A stretch of DNA of 64,000 bases from the NCBI RefSeq assembly GCF_002224285.1, contig NZ_CP022436.1, positions 124,001 through 188,000 of the forward strand, given 5' to 3'. Under the pieces are notes generated by a model. That model saw only the letters and a list, made by a program, of their open reading frames with translations. It made no database searches and had not been told where the DNA came from. This document shows positions 52,448 through 63,945 of the stretch, one piece after another. Each line of letters opens with the position of its first letter. The first letter of the stretch is position 1. The DNA comes from Arthrobacter sp. YN (GTDB lineage Bacteria; Actinomycetota; Actinomycetes; Actinomycetales; Micrococcaceae). The position numbers and the translations under genes are program-made.

Positions 52448-53083
52448 GTGACTCATTTCGACGACGACGACGACCTCGCCGCCGCCCACGGTTCCGCCGC
52501 GGGCTCCAAGCACGCCCATAAAGTAGACCGTCCGCGCATTGAAGCGGCGGTCCGCGAGATCCTCCTGGCTATTGGTGAAGACCCTGACCGTGGCGGCCTC
52601 CAGGACACGCCCAAGCGCGTGGCGAAGGCGTACGCCGAGGTTTTCGCAGGGCTCCACCAGCACCCGGCGGATGTCCTTTCCACCACGTTCGACCTCGATC
52701 ATGAAGAGCTTGTCCTGGTCAAGGACATCCCCTTCTACTCGACGTGCGAGCACCACTTGGTGCCGTTCCACGGAGTGGCACATGTCGGTTACATTCCGTC
52801 ACATGACGGGAAGGTGACAGGCCTGAGCAAGCTGGCGCGGTTGGTCGACATCTACGCACGCCGGCCGCAGGTGCAGGAGCGCCTCACTACGCAGATCGTT
52901 GAGGCGCTGGTGAAGCACCTCAACCCGCGTGGTGCGATTGTCGTCGTCGAATGTGAACACATGTGTATGTCCATGCGCGGCATCCGCAAGCCCGGCGCAA
53001 AGACCGTCACCAGTGCGGTGCGCGGTCAACTCCATGACCCGGCCACCCGCGCCGAGGCCATGAGCCTCATACTCGGAAGGTAA
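52448..53083 (+). CDS. folE: GTP cyclohydrolase I
   Basis: First enzyme of folate synthesis, converting GTP to 7,8-dihydroneopterin triphosphate. From the GTG at 52448 the protein has 211 residues. Zinc and substrate motifs: [34 protein letters not shown] and a C-terminal ACT-like VTSAVRGQL. The first 25 residues form an Asp-rich tail. A TTG/GTG-frame upstream is open to 52178 but overlaps ftsH. It begins the folate operon. Confidence 0.95.
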   Translation: MTHFDDDDDLAAAHGSAAGSKHAHKVDRPRIEAAVREILLAIGEDPDRGGLQDTPKRVAKAYAEVFAGLHQHPADVLSTTFDLDHEELVLVKDIPFYSTCEHHLVPFHGVAHVGYIPSHDGKVTGLSKLARLVDIYARRPQVQERLTTQIVEALVKHLNPRGAIVVVECEHMCMSMRGIRKPGAKTVTSAVRGQLHDPATRAEAMSLILGR

Positions 53084-53088
53084 GCACT

Positions 53089-53994
53089 ATGGACTCCCTC
53101 GCTGCAGCACCCGGAACCGGCCCGGCCACAAGCCCGCTGCCGGTTCTCCGTAAGCCGCGGCCCGCGGCCAGGTTCGAGGACCTGCCAACGGACCGCACGC
53201 TCGTCATGGGAATCCTCAATGTCACCCCGGATTCCTTTAGCGACGGCGGCACCCACCGGACACCGGACACGGCCATCGCGCTCGGCTTGCGCATGTTCTA
53301 CGCCGGCGCGGACATCATCGACGTCGGTGGCGAGTCCACGCGCTCCGGCGCCGAACCGGTTTCCCCGGAAGAAGAACAGCGCCGTGTCATTCCGGTGATC
53401 CAGGCGTTGGTCAAGGCTGGCGCGCTGGTCAGCATCGACACGATGCACACGTCCACGGCCGCCGCAGCCGTGGAGGCTGGTGCGGCCATCATCAACGATG
53501 TTTCCGGCCTGACCATCGAGCCCGGTATGCCTGAGCTGGTGGCCCGGACCAAGGTTCCGTACATCCTCACGCACCGCCGCGGCGACGCCATGACCATGGA
53601 CAGTCTGACGGACTACAACAACGTGACCCAGGACGTGGTGGCTGAACTCAGCGGCGTCCGCGACAAGTTGTACGCAGCGGGCGTTGCCCCGGAACAGATC
53701 ATCATTGATCCCGGAGTCGGTTTCTCCAAGAACGAGGACCAGAACTGGGAAATCCTCAAGAACCTTGATCAGCTCTTCGGGCTGGGCCACAAGGTGATGG
53801 TGGCTGCTTCCCGCAAGCGGTTCCTCGGTTCGCTGCTCACGGTTGCGGGCAAATCGGCTGCTCCGCTGGAACGCGATGCTGCCACCGCTGCAATCACCGC
53901 TTTGAGCGCCACCAAGGGCGCTTGGGCTGTCCGCGTCCACGACGTCGGCCCCAGCCTTGACGCCGTCAAGGTCGCCGCCCGCATCGCACGCTGA
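53089..53994 (+). CDS. folP: Dihydropteroate synthase
   Basis: Joins p-aminobenzoate to the pterin pyrophosphate; target of sulfonamides. The 301 residues contain MGILNVTPDSFSDGG, the GGESTRSGAEPV loop, and VAASRKRFLG near the C-terminus. A 5-bp gap from folE indicates co-transcription. The N-terminal 35 residues are an extra tail not conserved in the family. There is no sign of a resistance-type insertion in the loop region. Confidence 0.95.
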   Translation: MDSLAAAPGTGPATSPLPVLRKPRPAARFEDLPTDRTLVMGILNVTPDSFSDGGTHRTPDTAIALGLRMFYAGADIIDVGGESTRSGAEPVSPEEEQRRVIPVIQALVKAGALVSIDTMHTSTAAAAVEAGAAIINDVSGLTIEPGMPELVARTKVPYILTHRRGDAMTMDSLTDYNNVTQDVVAELSGVRDKLYAAGVAPEQIIIDPGVGFSKNEDQNWEILKNLDQLFGLGHKVMVAASRKRFLGSLLTVAGKSAAPLERDAATAAITALSATKGAWAVRVHDVGPSLDAVKVAARIAR

Positions 53995-54005
53995 TAGGAA
54001 ACGCT

Positions 54006-54365
54006 GTGGACAGGATCACGCTGACCGGCGTCACCGCCGTCGGTTATCACGGAGTGTTCGATTTCGAGCGCCGTGACGGCCAGCCTTTCGTGGTGGATGC
54101 CGTGCTCCACACGGATTTCACCAAGGCCGCGGAGACAGATGACCTGCAGTACACAGCGCACTACGGTGAAGTTGCCGAGCTGATCACCCGGCACATCGAG
54201 GGCGAGCCCTTGAACCTGATTGAGGGCCTGGCCGTCAGGATTGCGGAGGGCATCCTCGCGAACTACAGCGTGGCCGCCGTCGACGTCACCGTCCACAAGC
54301 CCAAGGCCCCCATTGAGGTGCCGTTTGACGACGTTACTGTCAGTGTGCACCGGGAGCGATCATGA
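54006..54365 (+). CDS. folB: Dihydroneopterin aldolase
   Basis: Cleaves dihydroneopterin to 6-hydroxymethyl-dihydropterin and glycolaldehyde. The 119-residue enzyme starts at a GTG; the family core GVTAVGYHGVFDFERRDGQPF and the C-terminal VTVHKPKAPI are clear. It overlaps folK by 4 nt. Confidence 0.94.
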   Translation: MDRITLTGVTAVGYHGVFDFERRDGQPFVVDAVLHTDFTKAAETDDLQYTAHYGEVAELITRHIEGEPLNLIEGLAVRIAEGILANYSVAAVDVTVHKPKAPIEVPFDDVTVSVHRERS

Positions 54366-54907
54366 CATCCGGCTACACCAAGGCCATCCTGGCCCTCGGC
54401 AGCAACTTGGGGGAGCGCAACGACACCCTTTCCACTGCGGTTGCGGCCTTGGTGGATCCGCCGGAGGTGCGGCTCCTTGGAGTTTCCCCGGTGGTGCAGA
54501 CCAAGGCAGTCGGCGGCCCGGAAGGGCAGCCGGACTTCTTGAACATGGTCATGGCCGTGGAAACCACACTGACCCCGCTGGAACTCTTGAAGCATTGCCA
54601 CGACGTCGAACAGCAGCACCACCGTACGCGCGAGGTTCGCTGGGGTCCCAGGACGCTGGATGTGGACGTGATCGTGTTCGGTGACGTCACCAGCGATGAT
54701 CCGGTTCTGACCATTCCCCATCCCCGGGCAGCTGAGCGCGCTTTCGTGCTCTATCCGTGGTCGTTGTTGGAACCGCACGCACAGTTGAACGGGCGCAGTG
54801 TTGCTGAGTTGGCCGCCGTCGCCGCTGATATGCCGGATATCCGGCGTTTCGATGGTTATGGCGACGTCGCCGGCGTGCCTGCGACGGGAGCGGTGGAACA
54901 GCCATGA
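54362..54907 (+). CDS. folK: 2-amino-4-hydroxy-6-hydroxymethyldihydropteridine pyrophosphokinase
   Basis: Phosphorylates the pterin product of FolB. The 181 residues include LALGSNLGERNDTL, the signature VRWGPRTLDVDVIVFGD and the C-terminal PHPRAAERAFVLYPW. It is joined by ATGA overlaps to folB and the next gene. The pathway branch therefore runs folE-folP-folB-folK in one transcript. Confidence 0.94.
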   Translation: MTSGYTKAILALGSNLGERNDTLSTAVAALVDPPEVRLLGVSPVVQTKAVGGPEGQPDFLNMVMAVETTLTPLELLKHCHDVEQQHHRTREVRWGPRTLDVDVIVFGDVTSDDPVLTIPHPRAAERAFVLYPWSLLEPHAQLNGRSVAELAAVAADMPDIRRFDGYGDVAGVPATGAVEQP

Positions 54908-55425
54908 AAGCAATGCGCCCGGTGGTTCTGGTGCTCATCGCCGTCATCGCTGCGGTCATTGGCTGGTTGGCAACTGCCACCACGAACCGCTTCAGCATGC
55001 CTACCCCGGTCCTGCCGGTATCCGCGCTGGTGACCATGGCCGTTATCGCCGGCCTCACCCTGATCATGGGCATTCGCGTGCTGCGCTGGCGCAACGGCAA
55101 AAAGAAGAACCTGCTCAATCCGATTCTGGCGGCCAGGACGTTGATCCTTGCCCAGGCCTGCGCCTATGCGGGAACCTTGCTCCTTGGCTGGCATGCCGGA
55201 ATTTCGATGGACCTCCTCCGCATCGGCAGCTTGCGCGGCGGCGAAGGAATACTGTGGAACGCGCTGCTGATGGGCGGCGGTGGCGTGGTGATGGTGGTGG
55301 TTGGGCTCGTGGTGGAGCGTTTCTGCCGGATTCCACCCGAGGATCTTGAAAGTGGCACTGCCGGACCGGGGACCCGTCGCGGCGAAACCAAGGGCGAAGG
55401 CGAGTATGCATACCGAGGCGATTGA
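54904..55425 (+). CDS. DUF3180 membrane protein
   Basis: A 173-residue protein with four helices (about 8-25, 36-58, 82-102, 116-137), matching DUF3180, which is regularly located after folK in actinobacteria. The C-terminus is hydrophilic (GPGTRRGETKGEGEY). Function unknown. It overlaps the following PH-domain gene by 20 nt. Confidence 0.87.
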   Translation: MKAMRPVVLVLIAVIAAVIGWLATATTNRFSMPTPVLPVSALVTMAVIAGLTLIMGIRVLRWRNGKKKNLLNPILAARTLILAQACAYAGTLLLGWHAGISMDLLRIGSLRGGEGILWNALLMGGGGVVMVVVGLVVERFCRIPPEDLESGTAGPGTRRGETKGEGEYAYRGD

Positions 55426-55918
55426 TCCTCCCGACGTCCAGTGGCTTCGGGTTTCGCCGAAGTACGTCACCGTGCGCTTGGTGGAATGGGCCATCGGCAA
55501 CGTGCTGATGTTGGCGGTCCTCAGCCTGCCGCTCATTTTCGTTCTGCTGGGTTGGTGGCGCTGGCCTCCGTTGTGGCTCGCCATTACTGTTCCTGCGGTG
55601 ATGTTCGTCCTGGCGCTGTGGCGGCTGGTGTTGATTCCCCGCCAAGTGCGCGCCATCGGCTACGCAGAACGCGACGACGACCTCCTCATCCGCCGCGGCA
55701 TTTTCTTCCAGCGCACCATGGTGGTTCCCTACGGCCGGATGCAGTATGTGGACGTTGCGGTTGGACCGGTTGAACGCAGCTTGGGACTGTGCACGCTCAA
55801 ACTCCACACGGCATCGACCGGAACCAACGCGCACCTGCCGGGTCTTCCCGCTGAGGAAGGCGCACGGTTGCGCGAACAGCTTTCGGCACGCGGAGAAGCC
55901 AGGCTGGCCGGGCTGTGA
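55406..55918 (+). CDS. Bacterial PH-domain (bPH2/DUF304) membrane protein
   Basis: The 171-residue protein (ATG 55406) has two helices (about 32-52 and 55-77), followed by a bPH2 domain with RDDDLLIRRGIFFQRTMVVPY and MQYVDVAVGPVERSLG, and an Arg/Ala-rich tail. YdbS/YdbT-like pairs of such proteins occur in many bacteria, where they are membrane-associated and of unknown function. It overlaps its neighbours by 20 nt and 4 nt. Confidence 0.85.
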   Translation: MHTEAIDPPDVQWLRVSPKYVTVRLVEWAIGNVLMLAVLSLPLIFVLLGWWRWPPLWLAITVPAVMFVLALWRLVLIPRQVRAIGYAERDDDLLIRRGIFFQRTMVVPYGRMQYVDVAVGPVERSLGLCTLKLHTASTGTNAHLPGLPAEEGARLREQLSARGEARLAGL

Positions 55919-57537
55919 GCCCGGAAGACAGCGCGGCGGTGAGCCTGCCGGATCAACCGGAAGCAAAGGTCGACGGCGACTGGAACCGCGTCCACCCGGC
56001 GTCACCTTTCGTTCGCGGCTGGGTGGCGCTGGCCGCCGTCGGGTTCTTCTTTGGCCGTGACGCTTTCGAACGCATGTTGCAGGGCAGGGATTTTCTGGAT
56101 CCGAACCTGAACGGCCGGGTGCCGTGGCTTTTGGCCGGCGGCGCCGTGGTGCTGCTGCTGACGGTGGGCAGCTTCATCCTGAGCTGGTACTTCACGCGTT
56201 ACCAGGTGGCCGAAGGGTACGTGCGAGTCAACACCGGTTTCCTGTTCAAGCAACAGCGGCAGGCCAGATTGGACCGTGTCCAGGCCATCGACATTGTTCA
56301 GCCGCTTTTGGCGCGGATCTTTGGCCTCGCTGAACTCAAGTTTGAAGTGGCCGACGCCGGCGAGTCGGCGGTGCGGCTCGCTTACCTTCCGCTCGCCCAG
56401 GCGAAGCAACTGCGCGCCACCATCCTTGCGCGGGCCGCGGGCGTTGTCAGCGAGCCTGGTAAGGAGGAGGAAATTCCTGAGGCGCCCGAGCATGTGGTGC
56501 TGTCTGTGCCCCCGGCACGGCTCATCGGGTCGTTGGTGCTGAGCGAGCAAACCGTCGGCATCCTGATCGGTGCCGCCGTGGTGGTGGCTGTCTCCGTTTT
56601 CACGGAGAACCAGACGCTGTTCCTGGCGCTCATCCCCGGCATCCTGGGCATCGGTGCCGCGTACTGGAACTCCTTCAACAAGGGCTATAACTTCACGGCA
56701 GCCATTTCGCCGGACGGTATCCGCCTTCGATACGGTCTTCTGGATACCCAGGCGCAGACCCTGCCTCCCGGACGCATCCAGGCAGTCATGGTGACGCAGC
56801 CGCCTCTCTGGAGGATCTTCGGCTGGTACCGGATGCACGTCAATGTGGCGGGTTATGGGGTGTCGGGCAGTACCGAGGGTGCCGCCCGCACCATGCTGCT
56901 GCCCGTCGGAATGAAGCCCGATGTCCTGCGGATGATGTCTTTGGTGCTGCCGGATCCGGGAGTCGAGGACCCGGAGGGCGTCTTCACGGCCGGACTGGAT
57001 GGGCTGGCTCCGGCCGGGCCCGATGCCGCCCCGACCGATGATTTTGTCACCACACCCCGCCGCGCACGGCTGCTGGCTCCGCTTGGCCGGCGCCGCAACG
57101 GATTCCTTGCCACGCGCACGGCGCTGTTGATCCGATCCGGCCGTTGGTGGCACACGCTGGTTATTGTGCCGCATCAGCGGACGCAGTCCATGGCGCTCCA
57201 TCAGGGGCCGCTGGCCCGCCGCTTCGGAGTGGCCGACCTTGTCCTCCACACCACCGCCGGACCTGTTTCTCCCCGAGTGTTCCAAGCTGATGCCGCGCAG
57301 GCCGTGGAGCTCTTCGACCAACAGGCTGCCCGCGCCCGCGAAGCCCGGAAACGGCAGACGAGCGAGCAGTGGCTGGCGCAGGTGGCACCGCAGGCTCCGG
57401 AGGTTGCAGCCGCAGCGGAGGTCCCAGCCACAGCGGAACAGCCGCCCCAGCCGGCACAATCCGCGCAGCCGGCCCGGCCAATCCAGCAGGAACACCCCCA
57501 CACTTCACCACAACAGGAGGACCGCCACGATGGCTAG
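55915..57537 (+). CDS. Bacterial PH-domain membrane protein (YdbT-like, 3 domains)
   Basis: The 540-residue protein has two N-terminal membrane helices and a second hydrophobic pair (about residue 200-245), with three bPH2 repeats: after helix 2 (YVRVNTGFLFKQQRQARLDR), around residue 270 (GIRLRYGLLDTQAQTLPPGR) and near 395 (ALLIRSGRWWHTLVIVPHQR). The C-terminal 60 residues are Ala/Pro/Gln-rich and disordered. It starts at a GTG overlapping the previous gene and overlaps the DUF2520 gene by 8 nt. Likely partner of the smaller PH-domain protein. Confidence 0.85.
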   Translation: MSPEDSAAVSLPDQPEAKVDGDWNRVHPASPFVRGWVALAAVGFFFGRDAFERMLQGRDFLDPNLNGRVPWLLAGGAVVLLLTVGSFILSWYFTRYQVAEGYVRVNTGFLFKQQRQARLDRVQAIDIVQPLLARIFGLAELKFEVADAGESAVRLAYLPLAQAKQLRATILARAAGVVSEPGKEEEIPEAPEHVVLSVPPARLIGSLVLSEQTVGILIGAAVVVAVSVFTENQTLFLALIPGILGIGAAYWNSFNKGYNFTAAISPDGIRLRYGLLDTQAQTLPPGRIQAVMVTQPPLWRIFGWYRMHVNVAGYGVSGSTEGAARTMLLPVGMKPDVLRMMSLVLPDPGVEDPEGVFTAGLDGLAPAGPDAAPTDDFVTTPRRARLLAPLGRRRNGFLATRTALLIRSGRWWHTLVIVPHQRTQSMALHQGPLARRFGVADLVLHTTAGPVSPRVFQADAAQAVELFDQQAARAREARKRQTSEQWLAQVAPQAPEVAAAAEVPATAEQPPQPAQSAQPARPIQQEHPHTSPQQEDRHDG

Positions 57538-58438
57538 GCCAGGACGACTCGGAGTCGGAATTATCGGCGCCGGCAAGGTGGGTGCCGTGTTGGGTGCCGC
57601 TTTGCGCGCGGCCGAGCACGCCGTCGTCGGGGTTTCTGCTGTGTCGGAGGCGAGCCGTGAGCGGGCCGAAAACCTGCTGCCCGGTGTTCCGGTCCTGGAG
57701 ATCCAGGACATTGTGGAGCGCTCGGAACTTGTGCTGTTGGCTGTTCCGGACGATGCCCTCGGCGAGTTGGTGGCGGGGCTCGCCAAGCTGGGCGCCTGGC
57801 AGCCTGGCCAACTGGTGGCACATACGTCCGGCCGGTTCGGCGTGGGAATCCTCAACCCTGTCCGTGCGGTGGGCGCGATCCCGCTGGCGCTGCACCCGGC
57901 CATGACGTTCACAGGCATGAGCCTGGACCTGACCCGGCTCATGGATTGCACTTTTGGTGTTACCGCGGATGCGGCCATGCTGCCGATCGCGCAGGCCCTC
58001 GTGGTGGAGATGGGTGCCGAGCCGGTGGCCATTGCCGAAGCCGACCGCACCCTCTACCACGCGTCCCTCGCGCATAGCTCGAACCATATGGTCACGCTGG
58101 TGGCCCAGGCATCCCAGATGCTGCGGGAGATCGGCGTCGAAAATCCGGAGTCCATGCTCGGTCCGCTGTTGCGCGCCACGCTGGAGAACGCCCTTGCCTC
58201 CGGCGAATCCGCGCTGACCGGTCCCGTGGCGCGTGGGGATGTGGGTACCGTTTCGGCGCACGCCCAGGCACTGAAAGAGTACGACGGCGGTGCGGGCGGC
58301 GATGTTCTCGCGGCCTACCAGGCCATGGCGCGGGCCACCGCGCGCCGGGCGGAAAACCGCGGGCTCCTGCGGCCCGAACAACTGAATGAGATCGACGATG
58401 CCTTGGGTGCCGACCCCAAGTCGCCGGAAGGACACTGA
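57530..58438 (+). CDS. Rossmann-like DUF2520 oxidoreductase
   Basis: The 302 residues begin with a Rossmann loop [17 protein letters not shown] and a ketopantoate/F420-type dinucleotide domain, then a helical DUF2520 domain ([35 protein letters not shown]) and the [12 protein letters not shown]-terminus. AGGAGG precedes the ATG at 57530. Genes of this type often precede panC; a role in pantothenate synthesis, perhaps ketopantoate reduction, is a hypothesis from context. Confidence 0.8.
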   Translation: MARPGRLGVGIIGAGKVGAVLGAALRAAEHAVVGVSAVSEASRERAENLLPGVPVLEIQDIVERSELVLLAVPDDALGELVAGLAKLGAWQPGQLVAHTSGRFGVGILNPVRAVGAIPLALHPAMTFTGMSLDLTRLMDCTFGVTADAAMLPIAQALVVEMGAEPVAIAEADRTLYHASLAHSSNHMVTLVAQASQMLREIGVENPESMLGPLLRATLENALASGESALTGPVARGDVGTVSAHAQALKEYDGGAGGDVLAAYQAMARATARRAENRGLLRPEQLNEIDDALGADPKSPEGH

Positions 58439-58443
58439 ACAGC

Positions 58444-59346
58444 ATGGCCATCAAACTCGTGACCACCGCGGCGGAACTGCGTGCCGAAAGCGCACGCTTG
58501 CTGGCATCGAAGGGCGGCAATTCGCAGGGATTGGTCCCCACCATGGGTGCCCTGCACTCAGGCCACGCGGCACTGGCACGGACCGCCGCGGCCGAGAACG
58601 ACGTCGTGGTGGCCACCATCTTCGTCAACCCGCTGCAGTTCGGTGACGCCGTGGACCTGGACCGCTACCCACGCACGCTCGACGCCGACATGGCCCTGCT
58701 GGATGCCGAAGGCGTTGACTTGGTGTTCGCTCCGTCCGTTGACGAGGTGTATCCCGGCGGCCAGCCCCTGGTGCGGGTAACCTCCGGACCGCTGGGCGAA
58801 AAGTGGGAGGGCGCCTCGCGCCCCGGCCACTTTGACGGCGCCCTCACTGTCGTGGCCAAGCTGCTGCACTACGGACTTCCCGGAGGTGCTGCCGTTGACG
58901 GCACGACGGCGGCCTACCGGGCTTACTTTGGCCAGAAGGACGCGCAGCAGCTGGCTTTGGTGAAGCGGATGGTCTCGGACCTGAACTTCCCGGTGGAGAT
59001 CGTTCCTGTGCCCATCGTTCGCAGTGAGGACGGCCTGGCGCTTTCAAGCCGAAACAGGTTCCTTTCCGATGAGGAACGAGAGGCCGCCCTTGTGCTGTCG
59101 CGGGCTTTGCGCCTTATTGAGTCCCGCGCGAACGCGCACGAACCACTGGACCTGGACTCCGCCGTCGCGCTTGTTGAATCCCAACCGCTGGTGGAACTGG
59201 ACTATTTCGACGTCGTAGACCCCATTACGCTGGAGCCGCTCGCCGAGAACTGCAAGGAGACGCCGTTCCGCGGGGAAGGGCTGGCGATCATCGCGGCCAA
59301 GGTGGGGCCGGTGCGGCTCATCGACAACGCCCCGTTGTTCTCCTAG
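58444..59346 (+). CDS. panC: Pantoate--beta-alanine ligase
   Basis: Forms pantothenate from pantoate and beta-alanine using ATP. The 300 residues have the adenylylation motif [13 protein letters not shown], the conserved IFVNPLQFG and [17 protein letters not shown], and [12 protein letters not shown]. It follows the DUF2520 gene by 5 bp and is the last gene of the operon beginning with folE. Confidence 0.95.
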   Translation: MAIKLVTTAAELRAESARLLASKGGNSQGLVPTMGALHSGHAALARTAAAENDVVVATIFVNPLQFGDAVDLDRYPRTLDADMALLDAEGVDLVFAPSVDEVYPGGQPLVRVTSGPLGEKWEGASRPGHFDGALTVVAKLLHYGLPGGAAVDGTTAAYRAYFGQKDAQQLALVKRMVSDLNFPVEIVPVPIVRSEDGLALSSRNRFLSDEEREAALVLSRALRLIESRANAHEPLDLDSAVALVESQPLVELDYFDVVDPITLEPLAENCKETPFRGEGLAIIAAKVGPVRLIDNAPLFS

Positions 59347-59387
59347 CGTTAGGAATTTTTCTACTGACGGGAATTGGATAGGCCCTT

Positions 59388-59402
59388 AGACTGTTCTAGT
59401 CT
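59388..59402 (+). promoter_or_regulatory. Short inverted repeat in the MFS gene promoter region
   Basis: AGACT-GTTCT-AGTCT has perfect 5-bp arms, 50 bp upstream of the MFS ATG, with TTGGAT about 12 bp before it. It may be an operator for a local regulator, but no regulator gene is adjacent and the arms are short. Confidence 0.3.
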
Positions 59403-59451
59403 TCACCGGCATCGATCGCCGGACACCAAATCCAACCCTTGGGGAACCCTC

Positions 59452-60963
59452 ATGTCTACCGACGTCACGTCCGACGCCAACGGCAAGCCTGAATCCGGAG
59501 CGTCCGGTTCGGTCGCCTCTGCAGAGGCAGCGCCTTACCAGGCCCCGCAGATTCCGGCGTCGCAGGCGCCGGTGTCCGGGAAGATGTCACGTGAATCCGT
59601 GACGGTGATTGTCACCCTTCTGGTGGCAACCTTCGTGGTGATCCTCAACGAGACCATCATGAACGTCGCCCTCCAGCGGCTCATGATCGATCTCCAGGTG
59701 AGTGCGTCTACTGTGCAGTGGCTGGCCACCGGCTTCATGCTGACCATGGCAGTGGTCATTCCCACCACCGGCTTCATCCTGCAACGGATGAGCACCCGAG
59801 GGGCGTTCATGCTGGCCATGGGACTCTTCAGCGGTGGTACTTTGCTGGCCGCCTTGGCGCCGGGCTTCCTGGTACTTTTGCTGGCGCGCATCGTTCAAGC
59901 CGGCGGCACCGCCATCATGCTGCCGCTGCTGATGACCACCATCCTGACGCTGGTACCCATGTCCAAACGCGGTGCCGTCATGGGCAACGTCAGCATTGCC
60001 ATCTCGGTTGCTCCGGCCATGGGCCCCACCGTTTCCGGCATCATCCTGGACAACTTCTCCTGGCGCTTCATGTTCGTGTTCGTGCTGCCGGTCGCCTTGG
60101 CGGCGTTCGCGATCGGCGCCAAGTACCTCACCAATGTGGGGGAGCGCGAGAAGACCTCGCTGGACGTGCCTTCTGTCATCCTCACTGTTCCCGCGTTTGG
60201 TGGACTGGTTTACGGTCTGAGCCAGATTGGTGGCGCCGAGGCCGGCGTTGTTCCCGTCATCGCGCTGGTGATTGGTGTCCTCTGCCTGGCACTGTTTGTT
60301 TTCCGGCAGCTCAAGCTCCAAAAGTCCGACGCCCCGCTGCTGGATCTTCGTGCCTTCAAGTTCCGCATGTTCACGGTGTCCACGCTGCTGATGGTGGTAG
60401 CCATGATGGCCCTGTTCGGTGGTGTGATTCTGTTGCCGCTGTACCTTCAGAACACCCTGCACCTGCAGCCGTTGGAGACTGGACTCGCACTGCTGCCGGG
60501 CGGTTTGGCCATGGGCCTGCTGGGTCCGGTCATTGGACGGATTTTCGACAAGGTTGGCCCCCTGCCGCTCACCGTCTCCGGTTCTGTGCTCATGGTCCTG
60601 ACGCTGTGGCAGTTCTCCCGCCTGGACGAGGGGAGCTCGCTTGGCTGGGTCATTGCCCTGCACGTCACCCTGAGCCTTGGCCTTGCCCTGCTCTTTACGC
60701 CGGCGTTCACCACCGGCCTGAACCCGCTGCCGCCGCACCTCTACTCGCACGGATCGGCGATCATCAGCACCGCACAGCAGGTTTCCGGAGCAGCCGGGAC
60801 GGCGCTGCTGGTCTCCATCTATGCGGTGGTCTCTGCATCTTCCAACCAGGTTGCCGGCATGCAGGCTGCGTTCATGGCCGCTACTGTTATCGCCGTTGCT
60901 GCTGTAGTGCTTGGCGCCATGATGCGCAAGACCGACGGAGCCGGAGGACACGGGGGTCACTGA
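59452..60963 (+). CDS. DHA2-family MFS multidrug exporter
   Basis: The 503 residues contain about 14 transmembrane segments of a DHA2 drug:H+ antiporter: the N-terminal VATFVVILNETIMNVALQRL (helix 1), TVQWLATGFMLTMAV (helix 2), MSTRGAFMLAMGLFSGG (motif A like), and motif C ISVAPAMGPTVSGIILDN. A Pro/Ala-rich N-tail of about 45 residues precedes it, and the C-terminus is His/Gly-rich (GGHGGH). Substrate unknown. The start is ATG 59452; the frame extending to 59374 includes no support. A strong hairpin follows. Confidence 0.88.
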   Translation: MSTDVTSDANGKPESGASGSVASAEAAPYQAPQIPASQAPVSGKMSRESVTVIVTLLVATFVVILNETIMNVALQRLMIDLQVSASTVQWLATGFMLTMAVVIPTTGFILQRMSTRGAFMLAMGLFSGGTLLAALAPGFLVLLLARIVQAGGTAIMLPLLMTTILTLVPMSKRGAVMGNVSIAISVAPAMGPTVSGIILDNFSWRFMFVFVLPVALAAFAIGAKYLTNVGEREKTSLDVPSVILTVPAFGGLVYGLSQIGGAEAGVVPVIALVIGVLCLALFVFRQLKLQKSDAPLLDLRAFKFRMFTVSTLLMVVAMMALFGGVILLPLYLQNTLHLQPLETGLALLPGGLAMGLLGPVIGRIFDKVGPLPLTVSGSVLMVLTLWQFSRLDEGSSLGWVIALHVTLSLGLALLFTPAFTTGLNPLPPHLYSHGSAIISTAQQVSGAAGTALLVSIYAVVSASSNQVAGMQAAFMAATVIAVAAVVLGAMMRKTDGAGGHGGH

Positions 60964-60990
60964 CCCGCGGTTGCTACTAACGGTTTCCCG

Positions 60991-61022
60991 CAAAGCTCTC
61001 CCACGGTGGTGGGGGAGCTTTG
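60991..61022 (+). terminator. Hairpin terminator of the MFS gene
   Basis: CAAAGCTCTCCCAC and GTGGGGGAGCTTTG (one mismatch) form a 14-bp stem with a 4-nt loop, ending in TTTG-TTGGTT, 27 bp after the stop codon. Confidence 0.8.
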
Positions 61023-61030
61023 TTGGTTAA

Positions 61031-61100
61031 CGGGGTGGCGCCGTTGGTAGGGGGTGGCGCCCTTGGTTAGGGAGCGGCGCCCTTGGTTAGTGGGTGGCGA
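61031..61100 (+). repeat. 20-bp tandem repeat (about 3.5 units)
   Basis: Consecutive 20-bp units at 61031, 61051, 61071 and a partial unit at 61091 follow the pattern GGGGTGGCGCCCTTGGTTAG. They start 8 bp after the MFS terminator and sit upstream of the 32-bp array. Confidence 0.85.
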
Positions 61101-61130
61101 CAGTCGGTCGTGCAGCGTCCACCTTCCGAC

Positions 61131-61290
61131 GCTCGCTCACATCCCGCGGGTTTGGGGCGGTCGCTCTCTCATATCCCTCGGGTTTGGGGTCGTTGCTCGC
61201 TCACATCCCGCGGGTTTGGGACGGTGGCTCTCGCAGGTCCCTCGGGTTTGGGGCGGTTGCTCGCTTATGTCTTTTGGGTTTGGTTGGGGG
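61131..61290 (+). repeat. 32-bp tandem repeat array C (5 units)
   Basis: Units begin at 61131, 61163, 61195, 61227 and 61259 (period 32), each with GCTCxCTCAxRTCCCKCGGG followed by TTTGGG; the last is diverged. The sequence belongs to the same family as the arrays at 4324 and 4583. No spacers, so this is not CRISPR. Confidence 0.87.
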
Positions 61291-61868
61291 TTCGACGGCG
61301 GTGGTGGGGTGGTGTGGTGTCGGTGGTTGTTGTGGGGTGGGGTTGTGTGACGGGCTTCACTTGGGTTGGTTTGGGGTGTGTTGGGGCGGTTTTGGGGTTG
61401 TTTTCCTTGTGTTTGCGGGGTTTTTGGGTGGTGTTGGGGTGGATTTGGTGTGGGGGTGGGGCGCGTGTAAAGTTATTCGAGTCGCCGCCGCTGATGCGGA
61501 AAGATGGCGACCGACTCCCTTCAAATTGCCGGTTTCGGTGGTGCTTTTGTGTGCCGCTGGTTGGTGTGGGAGGCCCGGGTTCTGGTTTGCTTTGTGCGGC
61601 TGGTTCGGGTAAGTTTGAAAAGTTGCTCCGGAGCGATCCTGGACCCTTGTGGGTGTGGGTGGTGCCGGTAGTGTCTGTTGTTTGAGAACTCAATAGTGTG
61701 CCAAGTTTGTTGATACCGATTGTTTTATCAATTGGTTGAAATTATGGCTGGATCATTGCGCACCCCCGTGTGTGGTGGTCTGGTTTTCAGCTGGTTTCGA
61801 ATTTTGTGCAGCCGTGTTCTACCGTTATTTCCGGTGGGTGTGGTTGTGTCTGTTTGATTTGTTTTACT
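61291..61868 (+). promoter_or_regulatory. G/T-rich rRNA promoter and leader region
   Basis: No gene was seen in this stretch. From 61290 to about 61460 the plus strand is nearly all G and T (GGTGGTGGGGTGGTG-type runs). TTGGTG (61445-61450), a 17-bp spacer and TAAAGT (61468-61473) form the best -35/-10 pair. The leader contains the actinobacterial boxA-like element TGTTGTTTGAGAACTCAATA (61676 on), which is repeated in the 16S-23S spacer; it is thought to serve rRNA antitermination. AT-rich sequence near 61706-61745 may pair in processing of the 16S 5' end. Confidence 0.6.

Positions 61869-63945
<2,077 letters not shown>

Noticed and set aside
56002..57501. 499-codon frame opposite the large PH-domain gene
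   Set aside because: The sequence is Arg/Gln/His-rich, typical of antisense reading in high-GC DNA.
59587..60993. 468-codon frame opposite the MFS exporter
   Set aside because: Composition is Gln/His/Arg-rich with no domain; the MFS frame is clear.
61083..61693. Frames in the G/T-rich leader, both strands
   Set aside because: Low-complexity Val/Gly/Trp or Pro/Thr/His sequences, no ribosome sites; the region is the rRNA leader.
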